From Lithospermum erythrorhizon (Eukaryota > Streptophyta > Magnoliopsida > Boraginales > Boraginaceae): a stretch of 64,000 nt of DNA. The translations under genes and the position numbers were made by a program. Shown one piece after another: positions 39,620 to 52,639 of the stretch. The notes below the pieces were generated by a model. The model saw only the letters and a program-made list of their open reading frames with translations. It ran no database searches and had not been told where the DNA came from. The stretch is from positions 161,618 through 225,617 of the forward strand of contig JADFUC010001470.1 in the NCBI GenBank assembly GCA_019722365.1. Direction: 5' to 3'. Positions within the stretch are counted from its first letter, which is position 1. The number at the start of each line of letters is the position of its first letter.

Positions 39620-42039
39620 ATTTTTACAAGAATCAATGAATTAAATCTATTTTTCAGTCAAACCTGATCATCAGGCTACTTTTTTAGTGGAGTAATTTAA
39701 TATATAATATAATTGTCTTTAACTGTTTTATTGTGAATTTTTCATAATATGGCATAAACAATTGTTGTGGAAGTTTAACTGGAAAAACTAATTATAAGAA
39801 AAATTGATAATTTCACAAAATGAATAAAGTTTCAAAATTTAATTAATTTTTGCTTTGTAAATTAAATAAATCAAGAAAGACGAATATTAAAATATTAAAT
39901 ATTATATTAGTAGAAATTTATAAATAAAACCACCAACCTATTTGAACCAGAATAAATGAAAGATAGTTACCTCTATTGGAGCTTGAGGTGAATGGTTTCA
40001 TGAAATGTTTTAGGCCACTTTTGAATTTAGTCATAGTTGATGATTATTTCATGAGATCATTTAGGGCACAAATGTTTTCTTGTGTTATCATTAGTTTTAT
40101 TATAAAGATTTGGGAGTTTGCTTCCACTTTCCATACCATGATCATGTACATGCTTTGTAGTCTTTGTTCATATGGAACACTAGACCTGGAGTTGACTTCA
40201 AAAAGATCAAATTTTGTTTGATAACAGTCAATTTCAATAGTCTAATAGTATGGTTACTAACTTAGTCATCTTTTATTAACAGAATCCAAATATGAATTTA
40301 GTTATTATGAGTTATTTTAATTTAATTGAGTTGATTGATGAATATGTAAATAAGTATAATTAAGAAATTTTAACAAAATATTTATATCACTAAATATTGT
40401 ATACTTCGTATCAAATATTTGTGTTACAAAATTATGACTATGAAACAAATTATTTGAATTAGATTAATTTTAAATTATATTTATAATCCCTATGTAAAAA
40501 CATTCCAAATTTAGTTGATTAAACTAAATTAATTTTATTTTGCTAACATACTTAGTCCAGTAGATCAAATAAGCAAATGTTTGTTCAAAAAGATCGTTAG
40601 TGTTATCTAGTAGAAATAATATGAGATTAGCTGACATTTGTAGTGAGTAAATATTTTTAAGTACACAATATAATTTCTTTAAAAATAACTATACATTTTA
40701 AAAATATTTAATAAAATTTCAATTTTTCCAAAATTACGGTAGATTGAATCGTCACGATATTCATCACGTATAAGCAAAATAGTAATATCCAAAATTTAGT
40801 ACTGTTGCTCCTCTCCTTTTTCTATATATGGTGTTTTAGTTATGTTACTCACTTAATGCATTACCTCATTAAGCTAAATTGTATATTAATAATATTTGCA
40901 CTCATCACACACATATACATTCATCATTATCATCCCTGGTCCACGAGCATCTCAAAGGGACATTTTACGCCCTTACAAGCCTCACAGATCTGCCAAGGCT
41001 CGATCCCTGTTAAAGTTAGCAGTGAATCATATTGAATCCAAGTGGTCGGCCCCCTGTCGCGAAGCATCTTTGTGATGGCCATGACGCGGTAAGCATGAAT
41101 CAAGTTGGAGATATCTCTGAGAACTCCTAGATTGACCAAATTGCATCTTTTAGTCTTTAATTGAACAGATCAATGCATCAATATTATCATCCTTCCTAAA
41201 AGGAAGATTGACTATGATAGTCTGACACCTCAAGACATAATTGACCTTAGAAAATAACTCGAAAATAACAAGAGCTTTTGTAGACCTCTACCTCTTTGTT
41301 CCCTCCCCAGATCTCCCATTATCTCTTCACCTCCACTAGGCTACAATCAAGACTATTTTCCTCCCTTTTCACCTTCACTAGGCTACAATCAAGACTCCAA
41401 TCACGAAATCAAGATTTATATGATGAATAAATCGAAACCAAGATTTATATGTATGGATGAATAAATTAATACCACTTATATAAAGAAACAAATATAAAAA
41501 ACTTGGGAAAGGAACGATATAATTTTTGAAAAATTATATATAAATTTTAAAGAAATAAACATTAATTAAATTACATATTGAAAAATTAGAGGGAAGGAGT
41601 ATACGCCCTCCCTATTCAATTTTCATATAAAGCATTTCCAGCTTATAATCATCAGCCTGCTAGAATGGATTATAAATATGTTTTCTTTATCAACTCATCA
41701 AACATGCATGGTTTGATCTGTATGTTATCATGCATTACTTGGAAATAAATGAAAACAAACATGCCACAATAACAACAAAGAAAAAAGAAGCTAGATTCAT
41801 GCAACTTAGTAAATACCAACCATACAATAAAAGAACAAATTATTATGTGAATTTATGTTTATAATGTGCAAAATACATTATCAATCTGCCTGCTACCACT
41901 ACAGCTCAACTCAAGAATAAAGAAACAAGAACATATATAGGCCTGATCCACTGTGAATGGATATCCCAGATCAACCAATATAAAGGTGTATATTACAATT
42001 ATTATGTGCACATCTTTGTTACAGGAGGCTAGGAGATCC
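39620..42039. other. AT-rich intergenic region with one coding-like patch
   Basis: Mostly low-complexity AT-rich sequence. The patch 40930-41139 (minus, 69 residues, open) is less AT-rich than its surroundings and contains two CxxC-like cysteines (ICEAC, KCPF). I do not recognise it; it could be an exon relic. The last bases are the 3' flank of the ANTH gene. Confidence 0.4.
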
Positions 42040-45000
42040 GAATGGATTATTCAGTTATGGTTATCCGTTATGTGAAGAACCAAAAACCCGAATCCATAAA
42101 AGGATTTTGTTGATTTGTTGCTCCCATCACAAGGAAGCTGCTGCGGCTAGACTGATGCGGTAGGCTGAAGGAGCAGCAGAATGTTTACTGGGACATGGCA
42201 TCCATCTGAACCAGCCAGGAAGGGACATTGTTCATATGGCAAACGGACTGTGGAGCCCAAATATCGGTGCACCGTGAGCAATGCATCATACAAACTATTG
42301 AGCGTGAGGGAGTCCAATCCTCCAGCCTGTTAGTTATATTCTTTTGTTAGTCTCAAACAAACAAAACTCACAAAGCATAAAACTGAAACTACATGACGGA
42401 TACCAGAAGAGCATTACCAATTGTCTATCTTGAACCGAGGATATGTTGTTGCTAGGAGTCTCCACCAACGCAAGTTCCCAACCAGTCGGATCAAAACTTT
42501 TAGCTTGAGTGGCATTAGATTCACCTGCATACATTTCATAGATTGCTTTTGCTTAATGTGGTCAAGAAACAGGTACTCTACTGAACCATACAAAGAAACT
42601 TGTCAATGACTCTTACCATTAGGAACTATGGCTAGAGCTAATGCATTGCTTTCTTCAATGGCAAATGCATCTGCTGTGGTCATATTTAACCCCTAAAAGC
42701 ACCAACAAACAAGATAATATAATGAATTTAACAAACAAACGCTGGCATTATCCACCTTCTAAATGATATGCCACATATCAAGTAAAACGTGTATCAAGTC
42801 ATACCAAGAGATCGGTCGAGTCCAAGCTGCTAGGCTGAGGTGGAGCTACATGCGAATCAGCAGAAGCGGCAGCATCATCTGAAGGTAGTGGTTTTTGTTC
42901 ATCTTCTGGAACCATTGCCTCTTCAGATGGTAGAGTATCTTCCTCTTCGTGAGGTTTATATGTCAACATAAGCCTCTCTGGATATTCCTGATATAGAATG
43001 CACAAAGCATACCTTAAGCAATCATGAGCAAAAGATATCAAGGAACATGTGATATGTAGCTCATATACAGAATAGCCAACATATCGAGAACAGGAAATGC
43101 GGTTTTACTAATACCAACCAAGGTTTCACTTGGAACAGAAACCGTCCTTGGTGCTTCTTGGATGTAATCTTCCATGGTGACAAGAAATGACTGCGGAGGC
43201 TACACAACATAAGACATTGCAACACTGTCAATACCATAACCTGCAATAGTTTGTTTGTGGAAGAGTATCTGAGCAATCAGTAAACTACTTAGTTTATTAC
43301 CTCCTTCAGTGCAGGAAACTGGAAATTTCTGGCAAGTTCAAGTCCTTTACACACTTCATAAAAATCAGAAAGGTTTGAAGCCTGCAATGAGTATCATTGT
43401 ATTTTTAAAAAGTGATCATTCTTATGAATTCATAACTCATGACTAAATCTTTCAAGATGACTTAAACTATATAAAATCAGGTGGGAGATTTAAATCACCT
43501 GCTGACCAGCTCTTTTATAGACATCCAAGGCTTTAATGGCTTCATGTCTTGGCATCTCAAAAAACTGAATGGAGGTGAGGGTATTAGATAGCAAAGTAAG
43601 AACTTAGATGCAACATAGTTCAACCTGAACAGCAAAAGGATAAATACCTTGTCAACAAGATTAATAATCCCGTCGTTTATAGCACAGTAGATTTTGAAGC
43701 TCTCTTTGAGTACCTATATCACAAGAAAGCAGTAACTTTAAAATGTTGTCAAGGTCAAGCAACATACTTACTAAGGAGGTGGAGACTACGTTTGAAATGC
43801 TAACACGGAACTCATGGATAACTTTGTCAGTCACACGTCTCACACCACTACACCACTCAAGGTTGAACTCAATATCAATATGTAAGCATTTTGAAGGCTA
43901 ACTAATAATGAATAGTTAATTACTTCAGCCGGATCATTCACTTATCAGACTCTTCTGACATCTCCGGTAAAACATAAAAAATTCTCAATACAACAACTTA
44001 TATAGGATAATACTTGATTCATCTCTCTTCAATTTTAGATTCTAGTAAGTATGACACCATCAAAAGTTTTATGCATCTCCAAGTCAAACTGTGACCCGTC
44101 ACCTAGGTCCCATAAAAAATAGAAACAGAATAGGTAGGAGGAGGTCAAAAGTATACTCTGCTATTGCAGATAGACAAGTACATCACTGTAATGAAGTACA
44201 TTTCTGCGACCCTAATAATTCGAAACGGAGAATTGGTAGGAAATCAATTAGTTACAGTAGACCTGTAATAAGAACTTGATAACGACTTCACTTACCAACG
44301 CTAGAGCATACTGTATTACATAGTTGCTGACAGCTGCGCCTTCAGGCTACACAAAATAACAAATCTTTTGTGAAAACATAGGCCACTAAACAGACTGAAA
44401 CAGGTGACAGGTCCATCCATAAAAAAGTATCCGCATCCAATAGAAGTATATTTGGGCCATTGATGATAACAGTTCTGACAAAAAAGAGATTCACTATGTA
44501 CCCGACATCCCATAAGACGATATAACAACTGTTGTAAAGCTGGCAGCTGGTCCAGCAATTCCTCGCTACTAAGTTCTCTAGTCTTGCTATATCCCTGTTA
44601 TCAGAACAAATAGCATATGTTAAAACTTCTACGTTACAATATAGTATAATTAATACTCCCTCCGTCCCTAGTTAGTTGATCATGTAGGAATTTTTTCTTG
44701 TTCCTTTTTACTTGATCATTTACTTTTTCAATGCAATATTTTACATTGAACTTTTAAAATTCTTTAACATCATTGGTTTGTCTCCTAATATTCTTTAACA
44801 TCATTGATTTATAATTTTCTCTCTCCTTGAAAATAGTAAAATTAATTATACTCTTAATAAATCACTTTTAAGCTATATGATCAAGTAAATAGGGATGGAG
44901 GGAGTACTAAATTCTGAAAGACAAGTGCACTGTTTTGTTTCCAAACAAAACCTCAGGTTTACATAGCAAGTCCTTCATCTCCCATGTACACATGTATTAG

Positions 45001-47312
45001 CCATATGGGAGTGCTATTGCAGCTCTCAAAATACTAAAGGATCTCCAAAAGGTTGCTTAATAGTTTGTATGACACACATATTGAAGGTCAACTTTCATCG
45101 AATGTGTATGATAAGAAAATAGAGTGCAATCATGACATCTATCATTATTAAATTCCAACAGTAAATGCCAAGTCATAATAATAAACCAATCACCACTAAA
45201 ATCATTGTTCCCTTTAGTCAGGGAGGGAAAGGATAATGCAGCTATATATTGGTCTTATCCAAACCTTGTCTTGCCCTGGGGCAAGCCGAGGAAGACGCTC
45301 TGCTTCAATGTCATATTTCAGAATCCGGAAACATTCAAGTCTTTCTTCCAAGAAAAGAGCATATGTGCGTACCCAAGCCGAGCAATCCCAAGCTGGAATA
45401 GGGGGAAAACAGAAATAAATTTCTTTCACTATGTATGCATTAAATAAAAATCATAGAGTAGCCTACTAGATTTGTGTAAGAAAAATGATAAAATTAGAGT
45501 AAATGACGAAATCTGTTTCCTACCTTTAGGACTAGAATCATCCTTAAAATTGGACATCTGGATAATTCGCCCTCGCTGTTGGAAATTCAAGAGTTCCTCC
45601 CTAAATGTAGGATCACCTTCTCTGAGTGTTCTATGAAGGACTATCAGTGTCTTCAATGCCACCTGTTATGATTCAAGAAAGAAAATGGTAAATTATCACC
45701 ACCTACTATGGCAAATTCGGTGAATGACTATCAGTGTCCTTAATGCCACCTACAATCCTTTTACTTGATTATGTAAGATTTCAATGTAAATTTCCACTCA
45801 ACTTTCCTATATTATCCCTATTCAAAAGCAATATACTTTTTGGGTTTAATGAGAGTATAATGGTAAGAGTTTATAGCACTTAATTAACTTTAGCCTAAAC
45901 ACTCAAACATATAAAGACAGAGGGAGTACTTTATCACTGGAGTAGCAGCAAAAGAAAGTAAAAGAATTTCTCGTAGATTTAATGACCATAATATTCAGGT
46001 CTCAAGCCAATCGAAACCATTCTGATGAACATAAAAGGCTACTGGACAATATTTTACAGAAACAGGATGAGAGCCTATACCGTCCAGTTATGAGTCTTCA
46101 CCAATCGTCTAGAAAGTGCATGTATGCAATATGCAACATCTGCCCGAGGGCGTACAGCCGATGTGGCAGCCATAATCTCTGCAAGAAACAACCATAAACC
46201 AACAAGAATCCCTATCACTCATCTTTCACACAAATAACCGAATCCATAAATCATATATTCCCCATATCAACCATCAATATCGCTCTTTTATTATTACAAC
46301 AGTAAACTAAATATAAATCAACCTAAATACAGTGAATCCACATTTTGGGTTCCAAGATAAACTCACTTCTAACATATCTCTCTTTCGGAGGGTGTTCCAC
46401 ATGGTTTGTAGCCTTAACGATGGCCACATCAACATCCTATATCACACAACAAATTACAATTTAAGTATTAAAAAATAACTATACACATAATTATGCAACC
46501 TCAAATCATTTGATCCCTACATATTAAACAAGAATTAACTAAAAAATACAATTTTAGAAAAAAATAACAAAAAATGGGAAATCCAAAAACCTTGAAATGA
46601 AATCTTTTCAACCTCAAATCATTCAATTACTACCAATTAATCAATGATCAACTAAAAAGCCTATTTTTTATATATACAAAAAACAAACATGGGTTCTTCA
46701 AGAACTTTGAAATGATATCTCTTTTCAACCTCAAATCAAATAATTACTACCAATTAATCAACGATCAACTAAAAGTCTATCTTTTTTATATATAAAAAAT
46801 ATAAATAAAAATGGGAAATTCAAGAACCTTGAAATGATAACTTTTTTGAACCTCAAATCACTAAGTTACTACCAATTAAACAATGATCAATAAAAAAAGT
46901 CTATCTTTTTATATATAATAAAAATGGGAAATTTAAGAACCTAGAAATGATATCTTTTTCAACCTCAAATCACTAAATTAATACAATTTAAACAAGAATT
47001 ACTTAATAAGTCTATCTTTTTAAAATGATAAATTAATTAAATAATATATACATATATCTTTTTATATAAAAAATAAAAAATAAAAAAGGGAAAAATCAAG
47101 AACCTAAAATCACTAAATTCTACCAATTATACAAGATTTTTTTTTTTTGAAAATGAGAAATTATATATATATATCTCTTCTTACATAAAAAATAAAAATA
47201 AAAAAATGGCCACATCAACATCCTTAAAATCACTATTAACATGGGCAAGTCCAACAGTGGTGTGGTCTTTTAGTGCTCCAAGTGTTTTTCTCCATGTTTG
47301 AAGTGTACCCAT
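42040..47312 (-). CDS. Putative clathrin assembly protein, AP180/PICALM type (ANTH domain; At2g01600-like)
   Basis: Multi-exon gene; exons inferred from GT/AG borders and protein continuity: 47312-47220, 46436-46367, 46178-46081, 45662-45524, 45392-45265, 44594-44502, 44346-44296, 43713-43648, 43564-43499, 43381-43301, 43199-43119, 42987-42805, 42692-42617, 42524-42418 and 42326-about 42040. It starts [24 protein letters not shown] landmarks: [97 protein letters not shown]. The acidic Pro/Ser tail has [12 protein letters not shown] and NPFMDSGF (an NPF motif). These proteins bind PIP2 and clathrin during endocytosis. The last exon shifts frame at least twice; unshifted it would stop at 42147. 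Confidence 0.92.
44656..44904. mobile_element. Stowaway-type MITE in an ANTH-gene intron
   Basis: CTCCCTCCGTCCCTA at the left and TAGGGATGGAGGGAG at the right are terminal inverted repeats with one mismatch, 249 bases in all. TA target duplications are at 44654-44655 and 44905-44906. It lies between the exons ending 45265 and starting 44594, so it is spliced out. Confidence 0.93.
45726..45935. mobile_element. Truncated MITE next to a duplicated exon start
   Basis: AGAGGGAGTA at about 45925-45934 is a single Stowaway-type terminus. The left terminus is replaced by a 26-base copy of the start of the neighbouring exon (45726-45751, 24/26 identical to 45639-45664). The interior shares TTTTTACTTGATyAT-like sequence with the MITE at 44656. 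Confidence 0.5.
46420..47224. repeat. Exact 19-base repeats bounding ANTH intron 1
   Basis: ATGGCCACATCAACATCCT (plus strand) occurs at 46420-46438 and 47206-47224. On the gene strand it is the DVDVA codon region. The downstream copy supplies the AG acceptor and the upstream copy a GT donor, so splicing would leave one extra Asp codon. Confidence 0.85.
46497..47150. repeat. Intronic minisatellite, six units of 112-140 bases
   Basis: Units start AACCTCAAATCA at 46497, 46610, 46727, 46849, 46961 and (changed) 47101. Each carries ACTACCAATTAA, AAGTCTATCTTTTTATATAT and AAATGGGAAATTCAAGAACC-type blocks. It fills almost all of intron 1 of the ANTH gene. Confidence 0.9.
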
Positions 47313-48808
47313 TAATCTTTTTTTCTTATATTTCTTGATTTCTATATTTTAGGCCTCTAGATCGCCTTCTATTTAGAGGAATTTAGAGATGGATCAAAAT
47401 TGGTGAAGAAATTAATGTATGGAATAATATAATATAATAAAATAAAGTTGTTTTATTTATTTATTTGTGAAAATGAAAAGAATAAAGGTTGTTTTGTTAG
47501 TTGTAGTTTTGGTCTTGTCATGAAAGGTCCAACATAGTTGGCTTTGCCAGCCCATGTGTACCAAACCAGAATCATAAAAAAACGTTAAAACCTCACGCTT
47601 TACGCTACTACGCTTCCAGCCTACACGTAAAGATAAACGGATATACCTCAAATTTCACAAGGATTTGAGCTTTCCAAACCAAAAATAATAATTTTTATGA
47701 AAGAAGACATCATGATTTTTTATTAATATAATAAATAATCGAATCAAACTAAATATTACTCTCCATTTCAAATTAATTAACATTTTAATCGCATTGCCAA
47801 GGCTGATCACAAATTACATTTTATCTAATTAACTGAAAAAATATAAAATCGATATTATTGAATTTGTTTTAAAATATTTTCATACTATTATTTTTGTAAT
47901 TTTTCATAACGCATATAAAAAGAATTGATAATTAAAAGCATGCCCCGAAAAGTAGCAGAAATTACCTGAATGGCGTAGCATCTCGTATTGAATAAATCGG
48001 GTTTGGCTATTTGAATTAGACATCTCCATTCATGTATATGTTGTATTGTATGTTTCGTTAAGTAGGGGAGGAAGTGTTCGTGTTCTAATTATGATTCAAT
48101 TATTTTCTTTTAAATTCATCCTTAAATCTAAATTCACCGATCCAAAAATACTATAACTAAATCAAAATGAATTTTTAGTACCATAACTACAAATCTACAA
48201 TTGTAGAATTCTAGAAGGGACTCAGTTGATGTCCTTGGATCTTGAGTGAGTTGAGTCCGACCATCACAAATTCACAATTCTAACAGAAGGGCCAAATGGG
48301 CTGGTTTGGTCTGTTGATCTCAGATCCAAACATAATATTCACATAAAAGAGATCAAACAAGGCCCATAAATAATCATATCTGGACTGAAGTCCCAATGGA
48401 TTTTGATATACATTCTTCAATAGCCATATGAGCAGTTTTAAATACCGTGAATTCTTTTAAATTTTTTATGCTAGTAAAGATAGTCAAAATTAACAGATTA
48501 CATCCTTAGATAATTTAACTTTATCGAGCGTAAATACAAAACTTTTCTGCTCTAATGTGACTTCTTGTCCTGAACAAGCAGCTAGTAACCCATTAGCAAT
48601 TTTCCTTACCATTTACCACAAATTTCACCCCATTTTTTCTTCAAGTATTCACCTTTATTCCATAAAAAGGAATTCAATATTTTTATTAAAAATGTGATTT
48701 CTATCAACAATTTGAAATTTGGTGGCAAATGTAATGCAAGAAATTTTATTATTTATAAAAGTACAAATAAAATCCCGCTTGTAGGAAAAAATTTGCAAAT
48801 GCAGTTTT
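47313..48808. other. ANTH gene upstream region and intergenic DNA
   Basis: The first few hundred bases should contain the ANTH 5' UTR and promoter; no firm TATA assignment. The rest is AT-rich without recognised genes. Confidence 0.4.
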
Positions 48809-49840
48809 TGTTGGTGTTTCTAGCATTATCTTATTTGAATCTGAATCACCGTGATCATTTCTGGGTTGTATAAACAATAATTAAAGAGAAAATATATGAG
48901 CGGATTCTTACAGGAATAAAATAGCGAGTAGCGATGGAATATTGTGATGAAGACCTCACGAACATCAGCGAGAATGCCTCTAGATTGTCCTTGCTGCAGC
49001 AGGCGAAACAGAGTCACTCGATGTTTTACTAGAACCCGCACAAAATATTGAAGCTAGTGTTCAAGGTTGGAATGGGAAAAAATTCAATGGAATTTTAAGC
49101 ATACTCTGGTCGAACCATATAGAGAAAGGAGGGAGAGGAAAACTTAGCTTTTACTTAAAAGTGACTATCGAAAGTGAATGAGCAATTTTCTTCGTGAAAA
49201 AATTAATATGTCTTTATTTATAGGCGCTTGGACCTAAATTTTAGCCATCGACTATAACTAAAATATTAGCGTTTTTAAGTAAAAAGGCCCTCTTCACTAC
49301 GTGTTTTAGTCGACCAAAAGAGATGAGAAGGTTACAGAATTTCACCGCTTCTTATCGGCCCAAATAAAGGCACATAAACGGTAGAGTAGAATATTCAAAT
49401 AATGATTCTACAATAGGAAAATTCCGGAAGCTTCCTCTTTCTATTGTAGTCGAACATGGGCATAATTTCAACAATTGGAATTTTGCCTCAATGTTCTTAC
49501 ATAGTTCCATTTTAAACTCCGAAAGTTATAATTAAATTATGACTCGTTGTCGTTGTAAGTGTGTGACCTCTTAGGTTCGATTGACAAAATCCATATTACA
49601 AATAATGATAAATGAACATTATATATTAAAATGCATTGATTATGAGAGGACTACTAGTAAGTCATCGTAACACTAGTAATAATCTCGGTATCCTAATACC
49701 GAACATTCTTATGTCGAATGTATATACGAACTTAAACTTAAATGAGTAAATCCGGTTGTACAATCGAATTTCAGCAGACACTATTTCAAATATCTCACGT
49801 TTCTTTCTCGGCATACTTGGATGATTACTTGTATCCAACG
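48809..49840 (-). repeat. LTR-like repeat, left copy (3' LTR of the minus-strand element)
   Basis: Aligns with 62405-63434 over its whole length. Shared blocks include GGAATAAAATAGCrAGTAGC, GAAAGGAGGGAGAGGAA, GACTATAACTAAAATATT and TAATTAAATTATGACTCG. On the minus strand it starts near GTTGGATACAAG and ends near CACCAACA. Confidence 0.75.
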
Positions 49841-50759
49841 ATTCACCCGTCTTTGGTTTTCAGCGGTCGAGCTAACGTAAAATTGTCCTTTTAACTCATA
49901 TTTGTAGTTTCACGGCTTCACAGTGTCACGATATCAACACCGAGCTAGAATGGCCATCGCTTGATCGCCATTAACCGCTAAAGATTGTAGAAGCTTCACG
50001 AGTATCACGGTTGTACAAATTCCTTTATGATGCGAGGACTTTCGATATTACGACTGTATGGCATGACGGTCGTTATAGTAACTTTTACGAGAAGATGTTT
50101 GTGAAGTTGAAAACTACACTATTAACGTAAAAGCATCACGCCTGTGAGGTCTAAGGATCGTCATTTAACCAGGATTACGTGAGAATTCTTGCCAGGACAT
50201 GATATGCTATCTTCTAAGTTTCTCACGGTGAGTCAGGTCACACTCAGCTTGCTTCCGACATGCATTTCGTGGGATTGATTAGGCGTACTCCTTTATGATC
50301 AAGAAATGTGATGAGACAACCAATCACGCACTAGTGGATTTGGTGTTAGAGCTCCCGATCCGTGAACACGCTTAGGGACAAACAATCTCGTCGTTCTACA
50401 GGCAGCCGGAGGATATCTTATTGAGATCATATGTATCCGAAGACTTTTCTAGAGAACTTTAGATTATTGGTGGAATCAATTTATTGTTTGGGAAATCAAG
50501 TATACATATATATGCATAAATATATAAGGAGGGTAAATATATTTTATGAATTTAGAAGCTAAAAAATTCACACATTGTCTTGATAATTGAAACAAATATA
50601 AATAAAATTGGCTTCCACTGAACCTAACACCACTCACATACATTTCTCAATCCAGCATTGTGCATGTGCTTATCATGTTTGATTTGAGTTAGGGGTTTTA
50701 GTTAAGGGGTCCTACTAAATTATCGTGCAGTAATACTGCTTTAAATACGATTAAGTCTC

Positions 50760-51480
50760 GTTACATTTGTCCCGAATGAGATGGTATTTCCTTAGTACAT
50801 TCTTGGATCGATTGATGTGCTCTTGGTTCCTTAAGCGAGCAATTGCTTAGATGTTATCGCGTAGTAGTGATTTGGATTACCCGATCTTTAAGTACGGCTC
50901 CCAAGTTTACTCACGAACTTCTTGATCGAAGCGAAACTTTCGCTGCGACTTCCGATCTTCTTGATATACTCGGCTACATTTGTCGTCGACGCGGTGCCTT
51001 GGTTCTTCTTGCTTGAAGACAACTACTCACGTTCATGCATAATACATAACGGTGAGGATCTAGAATCATCTTTGTCGGAGTTTGAAAATTGGCATCGGTG
51101 TAGCCTTCGACTATGGCTTCATTTCCCACAAAAGTACGAGACATCTTCTAGTTCTTGAATTTGCTTAAGGATTGCCTTCTGCATTTGTCCGGTATGCATC
51201 CTTTGGACACGATTGGTAACGACTCGTTACGCTCAAGCGTAAAGAAGCGTGGGGTAAAATTGTGCATGCGTAAATGCATGATGATGGATCACATGGCCGT
51301 GGCATATGAAGCACTAAATGCGCGTTATTTTGATTTTCTATAGTGGGACTGTTAAGAAAGATTGAGGAGATAATCCATGTCTCGTGGGAAGATTGCCGCT
51401 TCTTGGGGAGTCTTCCCATTGTGGAATGCGTGCAAAAACTTGTCGATGTAAGTGTTACGGCTCGATCCGATGAGCTTCTT
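50760..51480 (-). pseudogene. copia RT C-terminus and RNase H remnant
   Basis: Minus-strand frames give ERIQRSSSDRAVTLTSTSF (a shifted LIGLSQxTYIDKVL-type block, about 51480-51420), LRLSVTSRYQSCPKDAYRTN (about 51240-51180), IVEGYTDANFQ (RNase H Asp region, about 51100), KQE(G)TKAPRR and AVLKDRVIQI pieces, then NQEHINRSKNVLRKYHLIRD (about 50850-50770). The last two match the KEPRxHxRSKHVLRxYHLIRE block of Tork-type RNase H. Frames change repeatedly; inactive. Confidence 0.8.
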
Positions 51481-52639
51481 TGAATGCGTTCAAATCCTTA
51501 GAACTAACGATTAGCGCGTCGCGCATCAATAGTTTCCCTACGTATTATCCTTTAAACAACAATTTCCATTATGACTCGATACATTAACCATCGTATTTCT
51601 CTTATAAGTGAGATCCCGAATTCATTGATACTCCGTTACGATTCCCGCTGATTTTCCTTCACATTAGTCAAGCTTTCTCGGCGAGCGATACTTCAAATCT
51701 TATAATTTCACGAGAATTTCATTTATAACCTCAAATCCTTGAGAATTTATCCTCGACCTTCCAGTAGGAACACAATCAGTCTTATCTTGTAACGGTATGA
51801 TATCCAAACATTTCTTTCCGCATACTTGAATGTAAGTAGTCACCACATTCGTGAAGAAGCCAAATCCCGTGCGTTTATTTCGTTTAACCTTTAACCGTCT
51901 GACACGTATTCGCGTCTCTTAACCATAATTTATGAGATTCACCTCTTTATAACTCTACTCAACTCATCTAACCACAAATTTAAATTTCTGAATGACATCT
52001 TTCGTTATATATAATTACATAATACTCAAATCTTGAAGAAATCATCGTTCTTTTCTCATTGTCTTTTTCATATTTCTCCGACAACCAAATTGCACCCTTA
52101 ATCAAATCTTTGATGTTCAACTATTATTACCAAATTCATATCTTAATTTCATACTTTATAAACAATTCAGGAGTAGAACTCCATTAACTCTGTGAAGCCT
52201 AACGTATACTCACTCATACATTCCCATTAGTTTGTATTCGTGCTTCCCGTTTAAATGCATGAATGTTATCATAGCTTTTATCATACATTAACAACCTGAC
52301 ATCTCGTTTCCAATGTAAAGTACAATCATGTTATGAAATTCCGAAATTCCCACAATTTATCATGAAACTTAAATAATATGTCGCCCATCCGCTAAAGATC
52401 ATTTTTTAAATAAAATTATTAATATTTATGTGTATCCAGGTACCGAAGTTTTATTATTGATACTACTAAACATCTTTTCTTTCTCAGTCCCAATTTCATT
52501 TTTTTTCCCAGCTTTATTCTCAAGCAGCAATTCTAACCAACTGACTTAGAACTTCAAAATGACAATCAACTAAAATATTCCTCTTTGTCCCCAATCATTC
52601 GGTTACATTAAATCCAACCGTATCCACTAATAAATTACT

